DNA of 30,010 bases from CALKGK01 sp964649515 (GTDB taxonomy: Bacteria > Bacteroidota > Bacteroidia > Flavobacteriales_D > Sanyastnellaceae), in assembly GCA_964649515.1 (NCBI GenBank), contig CAZYPV010000038.1:1-30010 (forward strand). Direction: 5' to 3'. Below, piece by piece: positions 8,734 to 16,956 of the stretch; the first letter of the stretch is position 1, and each line of letters starts with the position of its first letter. The translations under genes and the position numbers were made by a program. Below the pieces are notes generated by a model. The model was not told where the DNA came from. It saw only the letters and a program-made list of their open reading frames with translations, and did no database searches.

Positions 8734-10410
8734 CTACTGCACCAAGATTTGTTTGGAGAACTGGAGTTCTTGCGAACTGAGCTCCAAAATGTAAACCCCA
8801 GCTTCTACATCGAGCAGCGAAATCTCCGGCACAAAAAGGCCGCTCTCCTCGAAGAGATGTGTTTGGGATTTAACGGTTCTTCCGTCCATTCCAACCAATG
8901 AAACGTGGAGTACTTCTGCCGCAATTGCGGGCCATTGTACCTTCACTGCTTCACTGGCAGGATTGGGGAAAATGAGGATGTTGCCAACTCGTTCTTGTGG
9001 TAGGTTAGGCAAGGTAGTTGGGTTGTTTTGAGCAACATCCGTACTGTGATTTAACTGTGCTGTGAGCCCTTCAGCATTGGGCATCTCATCTGAACATATT
9101 TTTTCTGTAAAAGCGGGCGCATTGTTCAATTCGGGAAGGTCAATGTGCGCGGTGTTGACTTCATTGCTCACTTCTTGAAGCTGAAGGTCGCTCACCAAGA
9201 TGTCGAAGTCGTGACGCTCAAAACTGTTGCTGAAATGCTGGTTGCAACCGAGTTGTCCGTCAATGTCCAATTTGCACACCATTCCAGTATTGAAGCCTTC
9301 TCCAAAGCTCCGGGTGTATCCGCACATGGCAATTCCATGATCTTGGGTGTAGATGGATTCAAAGGATACTTCTTTATTGTCTCCTCCATAGGCTCCGTTG
9401 ACTTTCATGTTGCCCATGCGGTCGAGGGTGAGCATCATCATGTCCAAGCCTCCACTGCCAAAACTGGCGCTCAAACCAACGATGGCGAGCATGTTGTTCT
9501 CCATTTCCACAATGCTGGTGCCGTGGTCGTTGCTGTAGGCTCCATAGGTGCTCGACCAAAGTGGGTTGCCCTGGTTGTCAATTTCCAAAAGGTAGAGGTC
9601 GGTCAAACCCGCACCGGCACTACCGGTATCTCCACAAAGCAGTACACCACCGTCTTCCAAAATAAGGATGTCCCAAGCGAGTTCATTGGCTGAGGCAGCA
9701 TAGCTTTTGGTCCACAAGAGTCCTCCGCTATTGTCGATTTTACAAAGTAGGGCGTCATACTGATTGGTCAATTCGCCATTGCAGTGTCCCCAAATGAAGA
9801 ATCCACTTTGATCGGGGGCTTCTGCACAACTCACCGCCACTTCATACTCTGCTGCACCAAGCACGGTAAACCACTCGGTTTCACCCGCTGCATTTCCCTT
9901 CAATGCGAAGAAGTCCACATCACCATTTTCGCTAAAACTGTTGGCTATTCCGGTCAGCAAAAAGCCCCCGTCACTGCTCATGATGATTTTCCGACCTTGC
10001 TCCATGCCGTTTTGATTCAATCGTTTGATCCAAAGAATGTTGCCGTTGGCGTCCATTTTCCCATAAAAGGCGTCAAAGTCGCCGTCTGCAGAAAAGGAGT
10101 TGCTGGTTCCTGTGAAATAATAGGTGTTGTCCGGACCCGGATTGATTTCGTCAAAAGTGTCCGTTCCTTCACCGCCCCAAACTTTGACTTCAAGCGGATT
10201 TCCATAGTGGTCGGTTTTGAAGAGGATGAGGTCGTCCTGCCCTCCATCAAAGCCGTCGGTATGACCAATGACGATCATGGAACCGTCTTCACATTCCACC
10301 ATTCCGTTCATGGAATCTGCGCCGGCAGAACCGTACACTTGATGAAAATGTTGAGCTGAAATGCTGAGGGGTAAAAGAAGAATGCCGAGAAAATAGGTGA
10401 ATTGTTGCAT
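8734..10410 (-). CDS. T9SS-secreted seven-repeat (probable beta-propeller) protein
   Basis: Secreted protein of 558 residues from the start at 10410. That start gives a clear signal peptide (MQQFTYFLGILLLPLSISAQ); an in-frame ATG at 10455 would add 15 basic residues. After the signal come seven repeats of about 52 residues, each with the pattern D.....I...DGG....G.(T/S).SFG..G..D....K.D..GN.LW...YGG. Seven such units suggest a seven-bladed beta-propeller like delta-60/SBBP-type proteins. A linker (~430-475) leads to a C-terminal domain starting GNILIFPNPASE and ending ILELSSQELQFSKQILVQ, typical of a type A T9SS sorting domain that is cleaved on export. No enzyme residues stand out; a surface binding or adhesion role is plausible. 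The gene is alone, between two plus-strand operons. Confidence 0.85.
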   Translation of the reverse strand: MQQFTYFLGILLLPLSISAQHFHQVYGSAGADSMNGMVECEDGSMIVIGHTDGFDGGQDDLILFKTDHYGNPLEVKVWGGEGTDTFDEINPGPDNTYYFTGTSNSFSADGDFDAFYGKMDANGNILWIKRLNQNGMEQGRKIIMSSDGGFLLTGIANSFSENGDVDFFALKGNAAGETEWFTVLGAAEYEVAVSCAEAPDQSGFFIWGHCNGELTNQYDALLCKIDNSGGLLWTKSYAASANELAWDILILEDGGVLLCGDTGSAGAGLTDLYLLEIDNQGNPLWSSTYGAYSNDHGTSIVEMENNMLAIVGLSASFGSGGLDMMMLTLDRMGNMKVNGAYGGDNKEVSFESIYTQDHGIAMCGYTRSFGEGFNTGMVCKLDIDGQLGCNQHFSNSFERHDFDILVSDLQLQEVSNEVNTAHIDLPELNNAPAFTEKICSDEMPNAEGLTAQLNHSTDVAQNNPTTLPNLPQERVGNILIFPNPASEAVKVQWPAIAAEVLHVSLVGMDGRTVKSQTHLFEESGLFVPEISLLDVEAGVYILELSSQELQFSKQILVQ

Positions 10411-10540
10411 GTTTAAAATTGTATTAGGCTGTCTTTGTTTACGCCTGCTTCTCATGGAGGTCTGTGGGGTTTGATCACAAGAATGTGTAGGATTTTTAGG
10501 CTTTTTGATGAAGGCTTTCCACCTACACGAGCGAGTTCAT

Positions 10541-10548
10541 TACCTTTG
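10541..10548 (+). promoter_or_regulatory. -7 element for the glycosyltransferase operon
   Basis: TACCTTTG matches TAnnTTTG exactly and ends six bases before the ATG at 10555. Transcription would start at or within a few bases of the start codon, giving a leaderless mRNA. The -33 box is not obvious (a TTTC lies 22 bases upstream). Confidence 0.55.
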
Positions 10549-10554
10549 TGAAGG

Positions 10555-11574
10555 ATGCCAGCGTTGAAAATCGATATTGTAGTTCCTTGCTTGAATGAGG
10601 AGAAGTACATTGATGCTTGTTTGGAGTCGATTTTAGCACAAGACTACCCTCAAGAATTCATTCAAACTTTTGTGGTTGATGGTAGGAGTGAAGATGGCAC
10701 ACGAGCGAAGATTCAGGCTTGGGAAAAAAGAAGCGCAGGGAAGATTCAGATGTTGGACAATCCTGCCCGACACACCCCCAAAGCACTGAACTTAGGAATT
10801 GAAGCAGCAAAAGGAGATGTCCTCATCATATTGGGGGCTCACGCAAAATTGCATGTTGATTTTTGCGCTCGAAATGCTAGAATTCTCCAAGAGATGCCAG
10901 AAGTGGCCTGCGCTGGAGGAGTCATCAACAACATTCACGAAAACCACAGCGCCGCCATCATCTCCAAAGCCATGAGCTCCCCTTTTGGGGTGGGAAATGC
11001 TCGTTTTCGAACGGGAGGTGAGGCCGGTTTTGTTGATACAGTGGCTTTTGGAGCTTATCGGAGGTCGGTGTTAGACGAGGTGGGGTACTTCGATGAAGAT
11101 TTGGTTAGAAATCAGGACGATGAACTCAACTTTCGAATAACGGAAGCTGGTCACAAGATTTATTTCGATCCCAAGATTCAAAGCGATTACTACGTTCGAG
11201 CTTCTTTTAAGAAACTCTTCAAACAATACCGACAATATGGCTATTGGAAGGTGTTCGTTAACAAGAAGCACCGCAAGATTACAACGCTTCGTCAGCTCAT
11301 TCCTTTTTTATTGGTGATGTATAGCGTGCTCGGATTTATCCTCTGGTTGACACCGAAAATATTCGTGTTTTGGAGCTTTGGCATGCTCCTCTACGTATGT
11401 GCGGCCATGCTTTCGGCCATGCTTTTATCCAAAAAGGTAAAGGAAGTTTTGCAGCTCATTTTTGTCTTTGGGATTCTCCATTTCAGCTATGGTTGGGGCT
11501 ATGCAGAAGGCATTTTTGAGTTTTTAATTTTAGGCAAAGCGCCAAAGTCCTCACAATTGAAACTCACGCGATGA
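10555..11574 (+). CDS. Family 2 glycosyltransferase, ExoA-like
   Basis: A 339-residue membrane-attached glycosyltransferase that should add a sugar from a nucleotide-sugar donor during polysaccharide synthesis on the inner membrane. The N-terminus IDIVVPCLNEEKYIDACLESIL is the GT2 (GT-A fold) nucleotide-binding start; VVDGRSEDGT, NPARHTPKALNLGI and a GAHA motif in place of DxD follow. FGAYRR and ED/QDDELNFRI supply the acceptor and catalytic region. This layout matches ExoA of succinoglycan synthesis. Two or three hydrophobic segments (~245-320) anchor the C-terminus. The next gene overlaps by ATGA. The GAHA in place of DxD is also seen in ExoA relatives as I recall, so I do not treat it as inactivating. 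Confidence 0.88.
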   Translation: MPALKIDIVVPCLNEEKYIDACLESILAQDYPQEFIQTFVVDGRSEDGTRAKIQAWEKRSAGKIQMLDNPARHTPKALNLGIEAAKGDVLIILGAHAKLHVDFCARNARILQEMPEVACAGGVINNIHENHSAAIISKAMSSPFGVGNARFRTGGEAGFVDTVAFGAYRRSVLDEVGYFDEDLVRNQDDELNFRITEAGHKIYFDPKIQSDYYVRASFKKLFKQYRQYGYWKVFVNKKHRKITTLRQLIPFLLVMYSVLGFILWLTPKIFVFWSFGMLLYVCAAMLSAMLLSKKVKEVLQLIFVFGILHFSYGWGYAEGIFEFLILGKAPKSSQLKLTR

Positions 11575-12854
11575 ACAAACGGTGGTGGCAAGATTTATCT
11601 CCCATTGGGATTTTCAACTCGCTGACGGTGTTGATTGCTTTTCTGCTTCCCATCACCAAAAAGGGACTGCCCCTCATCATTGCATTTTGGGCAATTTTGG
11701 GCTTGTGGTCTTCTGTGCATCGCCGACCAAAAAAAAGAAAGAAAACCCTCTATGCACTGGTGGTTTTTTACCTCTTGCACCTTATTGGGCTTTTGCAGAG
11801 TAGCGACATGAAAACGGCCTTGTTTCATTTGGAGGTGAAGGCGAGTTTTCTCCTTTTTCCTTTGATTTGGCTGCTGCAAATGGAGGTTGAGAACAAGCAA
11901 CGTTTCCGTGTCATGATGGCCTTCGTTTATGGCTGCCTCTTTTATTTCGTTTTCAGTTTTGCCAAAGCCCTGTATCGTTTTCAAGAAGGGGCCGAGTTGG
12001 AGGTGTTCTTCTACGATCAGCTGGCAGATTACTTTCACCCCACCTACATCGCTACCTATTTTGCCCTCGGTTTTTTAATGTTGGCATGGCTGGCTTACAA
12101 AAAAGTGCACCTCTTCGGCAGAGCGGCTTTGCACCACTTGTGCGAAGGCCTGTTTTTGGTGTTCATCGGTTTGCTCTCTTCCAAGGCGGGGTACCTCTGT
12201 GCATTGATGTCGCTCTTTTTCTTAGCGGTTTTGTGGCTGAAGCGGAAACGTCTTGGTGTAGCGATGGCTTATGCCCTTGTGGGGAGTCTTATTTTGGCGG
12301 GTACCATCATGGCTTCACCCAAGTCCCAAGATCGCATTAAAGAACTCACCCAAGCGGTTGATCGTGAGCAGTCTGTCCCCCTTCAGCCCGAAAAAAAAGA
12401 AAACAATACCCCCACAACACCCCAAAAAGACGCTCGCAAGGGAAGTACCCAAGGAAGATTGGTGGCGTGGGAAGCTGCTTTGGTGATTATTGGAGAGAAT
12501 CCACTAGGGGTGGGAACTTCAGATGCAACAAATGCGCTTAAGGTAGAATATGAAAAGATGGGCGCAACTTACAATTTGGAACACGAGCTCAACGCACACA
12601 ATCAATTTCTCCAATCAACCCTTGAATTTGGTTATTTCGGACTCCTTTCCTTGATCATGATTTTTGTTCTCGGTTTTCGCAGTGCACTCCGTAGGAACGA
12701 TTTTATTTTCATGGCTTTTATGTTCCTGCTCTTCATTAATATGCTTTTCGAAAGCTTTTGGGAGGTGCAAAGCGGGGTGGTATTTGTGGCCTTCTTCTTT
12801 TGCTTCTTTGTGTCTTCGAGCTATCAGAAAAACAAGAAAAAGTTGGAGGTATGA
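11571..12854 (+). CDS. O-antigen ligase/polymerase-type (Wzy_C) membrane protein
   Basis: A 427-residue integral membrane protein with about ten hydrophobic segments. A large hydrophilic loop (~residues 250-330) contains a Pro/Lys/Thr-rich stretch and then GRLVAWEAALVIIGENPLGVG and AHNQFLQSTLEFGYFG, the pattern of Wzy_C/O-antigen ligase proteins, in which Arg and His of this periplasmic loop act on undecaprenyl-linked sugars. It could be a ligase (WaaL) or a polymerase (Wzy); sequence alone does not separate them. It overlaps the glycosyltransferase before it and the transglutaminase-like gene after it by ATGA each, so the three are co-translated. Confidence 0.85.
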   Translation: MNKRWWQDLSPIGIFNSLTVLIAFLLPITKKGLPLIIAFWAILGLWSSVHRRPKKRKKTLYALVVFYLLHLIGLLQSSDMKTALFHLEVKASFLLFPLIWLLQMEVENKQRFRVMMAFVYGCLFYFVFSFAKALYRFQEGAELEVFFYDQLADYFHPTYIATYFALGFLMLAWLAYKKVHLFGRAALHHLCEGLFLVFIGLLSSKAGYLCALMSLFFLAVLWLKRKRLGVAMAYALVGSLILAGTIMASPKSQDRIKELTQAVDREQSVPLQPEKKENNTPTTPQKDARKGSTQGRLVAWEAALVIIGENPLGVGTSDATNALKVEYEKMGATYNLEHELNAHNQFLQSTLEFGYFGLLSLIMIFVLGFRSALRRNDFIFMAFMFLLFINMLFESFWEVQSGVVFVAFFFCFFVSSSYQKNKKKLEV

Positions 12855-13516
12855 ATACTGAAATGAGGGAGTATCTTGCTCCGAGCTATTTTTTTAATGC
12901 CGATGATCCTCGAATTCGCGATTTTGTGGCTGAACTCGGTATGCCTGAACAACTGAGTCCTTCGGAAAAGGCGATACTGCTCTACAATGAAGTGAGAGAT
13001 CGGTTCTTTTATGATCCATTCAATATTCGTATTCAAAGGGAGCATTTGCGCGCTACGCAATTGTTGGAGGATGGTCGCGGACACTGCATCGACAAAGCGG
13101 CTTTTTTTATTTGTACTTGCAGACATCTTGGCATCCCCGCACGTTTGGGTTTAGCTAAAGTGAAAAACCACATGGGCACAGCAAAGTTGGAGAAGCTCAT
13201 TCAATCCGATGTTCTTGTTCCTCATGGTTATGCTGAAGTTTACCTTGAAGGCAAATGGCTCAAATGCACTCCCGCATTCAATCGTTCATTGTGCGAAAAG
13301 TTGGGGGTAGCTCCTTTGGAATTCAATGGCTTGGAAGACAGTGTTTTTCAGGCGTATGACCGGGGGGAGGGCGGCTTTATGGAGTATTTGGAGGATTATG
13401 GTCACTTCGCGGATTTGCCCTTGGAGTTGATGATTTCGCTTCTACAAAAAAATTACCCCCACCTCTTCAACGAGGCAGGGGTGTTTCTTCTTGCGGGAGG
13501 AGGTGAGTCTCGTTAA
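12851..13516 (+). CDS. Transglutaminase-like cysteine protein
   Basis: A 221-residue cytosolic-type protein with a transglutaminase-like (papain fold) core. The start at 12851 overlaps the ligase stop (ATGA); a longer reading from 12758 would lie inside the ligase. The nucleophile motif is GRGHCIDKAAFFICTCRHLGIPARL and the histidine lies in VPHGYAEVYLEGKW. Where many transglutaminases have the third residue in DPT, this one reads KCTPAFN, so the Asp is replaced or shifted. That TPAFN form, followed by PLEFNG and MEYLEDYGHFADLP, belongs to a known bacterial subfamily as I recall it. Co-translation with glycan genes suggests an envelope role, but no signal peptide is visible and the substrate is unknown. 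Confidence 0.82.
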   Translation: MNTEMREYLAPSYFFNADDPRIRDFVAELGMPEQLSPSEKAILLYNEVRDRFFYDPFNIRIQREHLRATQLLEDGRGHCIDKAAFFICTCRHLGIPARLGLAKVKNHMGTAKLEKLIQSDVLVPHGYAEVYLEGKWLKCTPAFNRSLCEKLGVAPLEFNGLEDSVFQAYDRGEGGFMEYLEDYGHFADLPLELMISLLQKNYPHLFNEAGVFLLAGGGESR

Positions 13517-13540
13517 AATGAATGAACGAGGACAATTGGA

Positions 13541-15166
13541 TTAAGCCTTCGCTTTTTTCTCCTTCTCCAAGCGAGCAGCCTTCACAAAGCCCACAAATAA
13601 GGGGTGAGGTGCGGCAACAGTACTTTTGTATTCAGGGTGGAATTGCGCCCCAACAAACCAAGGATGGTCTTGTACTTCAACAATTTCCACAAGACCGCTT
13701 TCAGGATTGAGTCCGGTGGGTACCATACCACTTTCCACAAAGAGTTCTAAATAATCGTTGTTGAATTCAAAACGGTGACGGTGGCGTTCTTCAATGTCGA
13801 TGGACTTATACGCTTTCTGCGCTTTCGATCCTTCTACCAATTCACAAGGGTAAGATCCCAAACGCATGGTTCCTCCAAGGTTGGAGATACTCTTTTGTTC
13901 GGCCATGAGGTTGATCACAGGGAAGGGAGTGTATTCCTTCATTTCAGTTGAATGCGCGTCTTTCATGTTCAAAACATTGCGGGCAAATTCAATCACTGCG
14001 CATTGCATTCCAAGGCAGATTCCAAAGAATGGAACTTTGTTTTCTCGGGCATACCGAATGGCTTCGATTTTACCATCAATTCCACGAGAACCGAACCCAG
14101 GAGCTACCAAGATACCGTCCAAATTTCCCAATTTCTTGGCGCTATTTTTATGGCTGATGTCTTCAGAGTGGATCCATTCAATGTTCACTTTCGTTTCATT
14201 CTCAGCTCCAGCATGGATGAAGGCTTCTGCAATGGATTTATAAGCGTCTTTCAACTCCACATATTTTCCAATGAGCCCAATTTTTACTTCTGCTTTTGGG
14301 TTTTTGAAGCGTTCGAGGAATTGGTTCCACTTCTTCAAATCGGGCTTGCGCTTGTTCTTCATGCCCAATTTCTGCAAAACCACGGTGTCAAACCCTTCAT
14401 TGAGCATCAAGAGGGGAACATCATAGATGGTAGATGCATCGATGGACTGAATAACGGCTTGCGGAACAACGTTGCAAAACTTCGCTACTTTGGTACGAAC
14501 CGCTGGAGGCAATTCATGCTCAGTTCTACAAACCAAGATGTCTGGCTGCACACCAAATTCCAAAAGCTGCTTCACACTGTGTTGTGTAGGCTTGGTTTTG
14601 AGCTCTCCTGCAGCAGATAAGAACGGGATGAGGGTAAGGTGAACCACCAATACGTCTTCGGGCTTTTCCCATTTCATCTGACGGACAGCTTCAATGTAGG
14701 GCAAGGATTCAATATCGCCCACGGTACCGCCAATTTCAGTAATCACAAAGTCATAGTGGTTTGGCGACCCCAAGATCTTCACACAGCGCTTGATTTCATC
14801 GGTGATGTGAGGAACAATCTGAACGGTTTTTCCCAAATACTCTCCTTTGCGCTCTTTGTTGATCACAGATTGGTAAATTCTACCGGTGGTAACGTTATTC
14901 GCTTGGGAGGTGGGGACGTTCAAGAATCGTTCGTAATGCCCCAAATCCAAATCGGTTTCGGCTCCGTCGTCGGTCACAAAACACTCTCCGTGTTCGTAAG
15001 GGTTCAATGTTCCCGGATCTACGTTAATGTAGGGATCAAGCTTTTGAATGGTGGCTTTGTAGCCTCGTGCCTGAAGAAGTTTTGCTAAGCTGGCGGAGAT
15101 GATGCCCTTCCCTAAACTGGAGGTAACACCGCCGGTGACGAAAATGTACTTTGTGGAATGATTCAT
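13541..15166 (-). CDS. pyrG: CTP synthase
   Basis: Cytosolic CTP synthase, which aminates UTP to CTP using ATP and glutamine. The start at 15166 (MNHSTKYIFVTGGVTSSLGKG) is preferred because the conserved N-terminus begins there; the longer frame from 15202 adds 12 residues. The synthase domain has the P-loop SSLGKGIISASL, QKLDPYINVDPGTLNPYEHGECFVTDDGAETDLDLGHYERF in pieces, and TEIGGTVGDIES. The glutaminase domain (~295-541) has GSRGIDGK, the nucleophile in GICLGMQC and the His/Glu in FHPEYKS. At 541 residues it matches the family length. A perfect TACTTTTG -7 element lies 33 bases upstream. Confidence 0.97.
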   Translation of the reverse strand: MNHSTKYIFVTGGVTSSLGKGIISASLAKLLQARGYKATIQKLDPYINVDPGTLNPYEHGECFVTDDGAETDLDLGHYERFLNVPTSQANNVTTGRIYQSVINKERKGEYLGKTVQIVPHITDEIKRCVKILGSPNHYDFVITEIGGTVGDIESLPYIEAVRQMKWEKPEDVLVVHLTLIPFLSAAGELKTKPTQHSVKQLLEFGVQPDILVCRTEHELPPAVRTKVAKFCNVVPQAVIQSIDASTIYDVPLLMLNEGFDTVVLQKLGMKNKRKPDLKKWNQFLERFKNPKAEVKIGLIGKYVELKDAYKSIAEAFIHAGAENETKVNIEWIHSEDISHKNSAKKLGNLDGILVAPGFGSRGIDGKIEAIRYARENKVPFFGICLGMQCAVIEFARNVLNMKDAHSTEMKEYTPFPVINLMAEQKSISNLGGTMRLGSYPCELVEGSKAQKAYKSIDIEERHRHRFEFNNDYLELFVESGMVPTGLNPESGLVEIVEVQDHPWFVGAQFHPEYKSTVAAPHPLFVGFVKAARLEKEKKAKA

Positions 15167-15199
15167 TTGCCCGTATTCGGAGAGTTGGATTACGGGAAA

Positions 15200-15207
15200 C
15201 AAAAGTA
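15200..15207 (-). promoter_or_regulatory. -7 element for pyrG
   Basis: The minus strand reads TACTTTTG, an exact TAnnTTTG match, between the end of the AI-2E gene and the pyrG start. The implied leader is about 30 bases. A TTG box at the usual distance is not seen. Confidence 0.55.
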
Positions 15208-15237
15208 CATAAATTAAGCAGGGGACGATGCCTTTGC

Positions 15238-16332
15238 TTATAAGTTTCTTGTGAGCGAGTCAACCACCTTAAAACCAGAGAGAAATTCTTGTGCAATGAT
15301 GCGAATGAAGGTGTATGCAGGTATGGCGATGATCATTCCACTTACTCCTCCAAGGGTGCCCGCGATGGAAATGACGATAAATATTTCCAAAGGATGGGCT
15401 TTAACACTATTCGAAAAGATGAAGGGCTGCGTAACGAAATTGTCCACAAGCTGGCAAAGAGCAAAAACGCCGCCTACTTTCAGGGTCAAAGACAATAGAT
15501 CAATTTCGGCTCCCGAAGCCAATCCGCTCGATAGGGTAATCACCATGGCAATGATGGCTCCCAAGATCGGACCAAGGTAGGGGATGAGGTTGATGATGCC
15601 GGCCAAAAAGCCAATCAAAAAGGCGTTCTTGATTCCCAAAATACTGAGTCCGGTAGTAACCAAAACAGTCATGATGCTGATCTGTATAATGAGCCCAATG
15701 AAGTAGCGTCGGAGCATTTTTTTACTCTTCTCCATAACTTCTTTGATCTTATCAAGATGCTTGTCAGGGGTAATCACAAAGGCAATCCGCGCCACCATGT
15801 TTCCATCTTTCAAAAAGAAAAAGGCAATGAATAGGATGGAGAAGAAGGCAATGAAGAAATCACCAATCACCCCAAATACGTTGTTGAAGAGGTCGCCTAG
15901 CTGACCAAAATTGATCAAACTTTTGAGTTTGGAGATCAAGAATTCTTTGTTGCTCTGATCGTCGCCAGAGAGGTTCCATTTTTCCAAAAAGCGCTCGGTT
16001 TCTCCTAAGGGTTTGTTGAAGGTTTGAGCGGTTTTTTCTACATCTATGGAAGAAATGATTTCGGCTTCTTCGGCAACGAGCGGACCAAAGATGCTAAAAA
16101 GGCCAACGACGAGTCCGATCATGATGAGCAAGGTTAACGCGGCGGATAGGCTTGAGGGCATTCGAAATTTACCAACCTTGATTTTATTGAAGAGATCCAC
16201 GAGCGGACCGCCCACGATGCTGATGACAACGCTGATGAGAACATAACTCAGAACACTTCTGAAGTAGTACAGCATAAAGCACAAAAGCGCCAAGCCGATG
16301 ATCCAAAGTGTGGTTTTATAGTTGGTGGTCAA
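15238..16332 (-). CDS. AI-2E/PerM family transporter
   Basis: A 364-residue inner-membrane protein of the AI-2E exporter (DUF20/PerM) family. It has hydrophobic segments at residues ~8-35 and ~60-85, a hydrophilic stretch (~90-150), then five or so segments from ~150. Family marks include the GG.L.D.F.K motif near the first segments, FF.DG after the fourth, and the C-terminal PYLGPILGAI and GM(I)IAIP. Substrates in this family include ions and signals; none can be named here. It overlaps the SixA-type gene by ATGA at 16329-16332, so both belong to one transcript. Confidence 0.88.
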   Translation of the reverse strand: MTTNYKTTLWIIGLALLCFMLYYFRSVLSYVLISVVISIVGGPLVDLFNKIKVGKFRMPSSLSAALTLLIMIGLVVGLFSIFGPLVAEEAEIISSIDVEKTAQTFNKPLGETERFLEKWNLSGDDQSNKEFLISKLKSLINFGQLGDLFNNVFGVIGDFFIAFFSILFIAFFFLKDGNMVARIAFVITPDKHLDKIKEVMEKSKKMLRRYFIGLIIQISIMTVLVTTGLSILGIKNAFLIGFLAGIINLIPYLGPILGAIIAMVITLSSGLASGAEIDLLSLTLKVGGVFALCQLVDNFVTQPFIFSNSVKAHPLEIFIVISIAGTLGGVSGMIIAIPAYTFIRIIAQEFLSGFKVVDSLTRNL

Positions 16333-16823
16333 ATCAAATGCTTTTTAGGGTAATCAATGTCCAAAACACTGCAGGTATTATCGCTTAAATGGCTCCATTC
16401 ATCCACGAAAAGATCCAAACTCACCACACAGCAGGTGGGCATTTCAATGCGCTCTCCACTGAGATAGCTGGCAAGTTGACTCAATCCGGGATTGTGTCCA
16501 AAGATCACTACTTCATGTGGAGCGTTTTCAATGCTGGTCAGGAGCTCCATCAAGGTATTTAAACTGGCGTGGTAGATTTCTTTCTTGGTGATGATTTGTG
16601 CGCCATCGTGCAATTCTTGAAATAGTTTTGCGGTGCTTTGAGCGCGCTGTGCAGAGCTGGCCAACCACAATTCAGGGGTTCCATACTTGAAGAAAAAACG
16701 ATTGGCTGCTAAAGGAGCGTCGCGAAGGCCACGTTCATTCAACGGACGATCATGATCGCTCAAACCTTTGTGGTTCCAATCCGATTTCGCATGACGAACA
16801 ATGTGCAATCGTTTTCTTTTCAT
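16329..16823 (-). CDS. SixA-type histidine phosphatase
   Basis: A small (164-residue) histidine phosphatase of the phosphoglycerate-mutase superfamily, SixA branch, which removes phosphate from phosphohistidine proteins or small phosphoesters. The start at 16823 gives the usual KRKRLHIVRHAKSDW entry with catalytic RHA (RHG-type) motif; an ATG at 16841 would add six residues. Next come DHDRPLNERG, LASSAQRAQSTA and VVIFGHNPGLSQLASYL, whose GHNP holds the second catalytic histidine. It overlaps the transporter gene by four bases. A TAAATTGG element ends five bases before the 16823 start and supports it. Confidence 0.9.
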   Translation of the reverse strand: MKRKRLHIVRHAKSDWNHKGLSDHDRPLNERGLRDAPLAANRFFFKYGTPELWLASSAQRAQSTAKLFQELHDGAQIITKKEIYHASLNTLMELLTSIENAPHEVVIFGHNPGLSQLASYLSGERIEMPTCCVVSLDLFVDEWSHLSDNTCSVLDIDYPKKHLI

Positions 16824-16828
16824 AAGTG

Positions 16829-16836
16829 CCAATTTA
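16829..16836 (-). promoter_or_regulatory. Weak candidate -7 element for the SixA gene
   Basis: The minus strand reads TAAATTGG, one change from TAnnTTTG, ending five bases before the start at 16823. Its position inside the longer reading frame argues for the shorter protein. No -33 box is evident. Confidence 0.3.
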
Positions 16837-16956
16837 ATCATTCACCCTCGATCTCGTGCATTTCATTCCCCTTTTTCCATAATGGAGCAATCGCTCTTTT
16901 TGTTGCTTTGGAGGGAGTTGGAAGATCAATTAAACATCGTTTTGAAGTGAAAACTG

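Noticed and set aside
13952..14620. A 222-residue open frame opposite pyrG
   Set aside because: It is a shadow of the highly conserved pyrG coding sequence; no recognisable domain.
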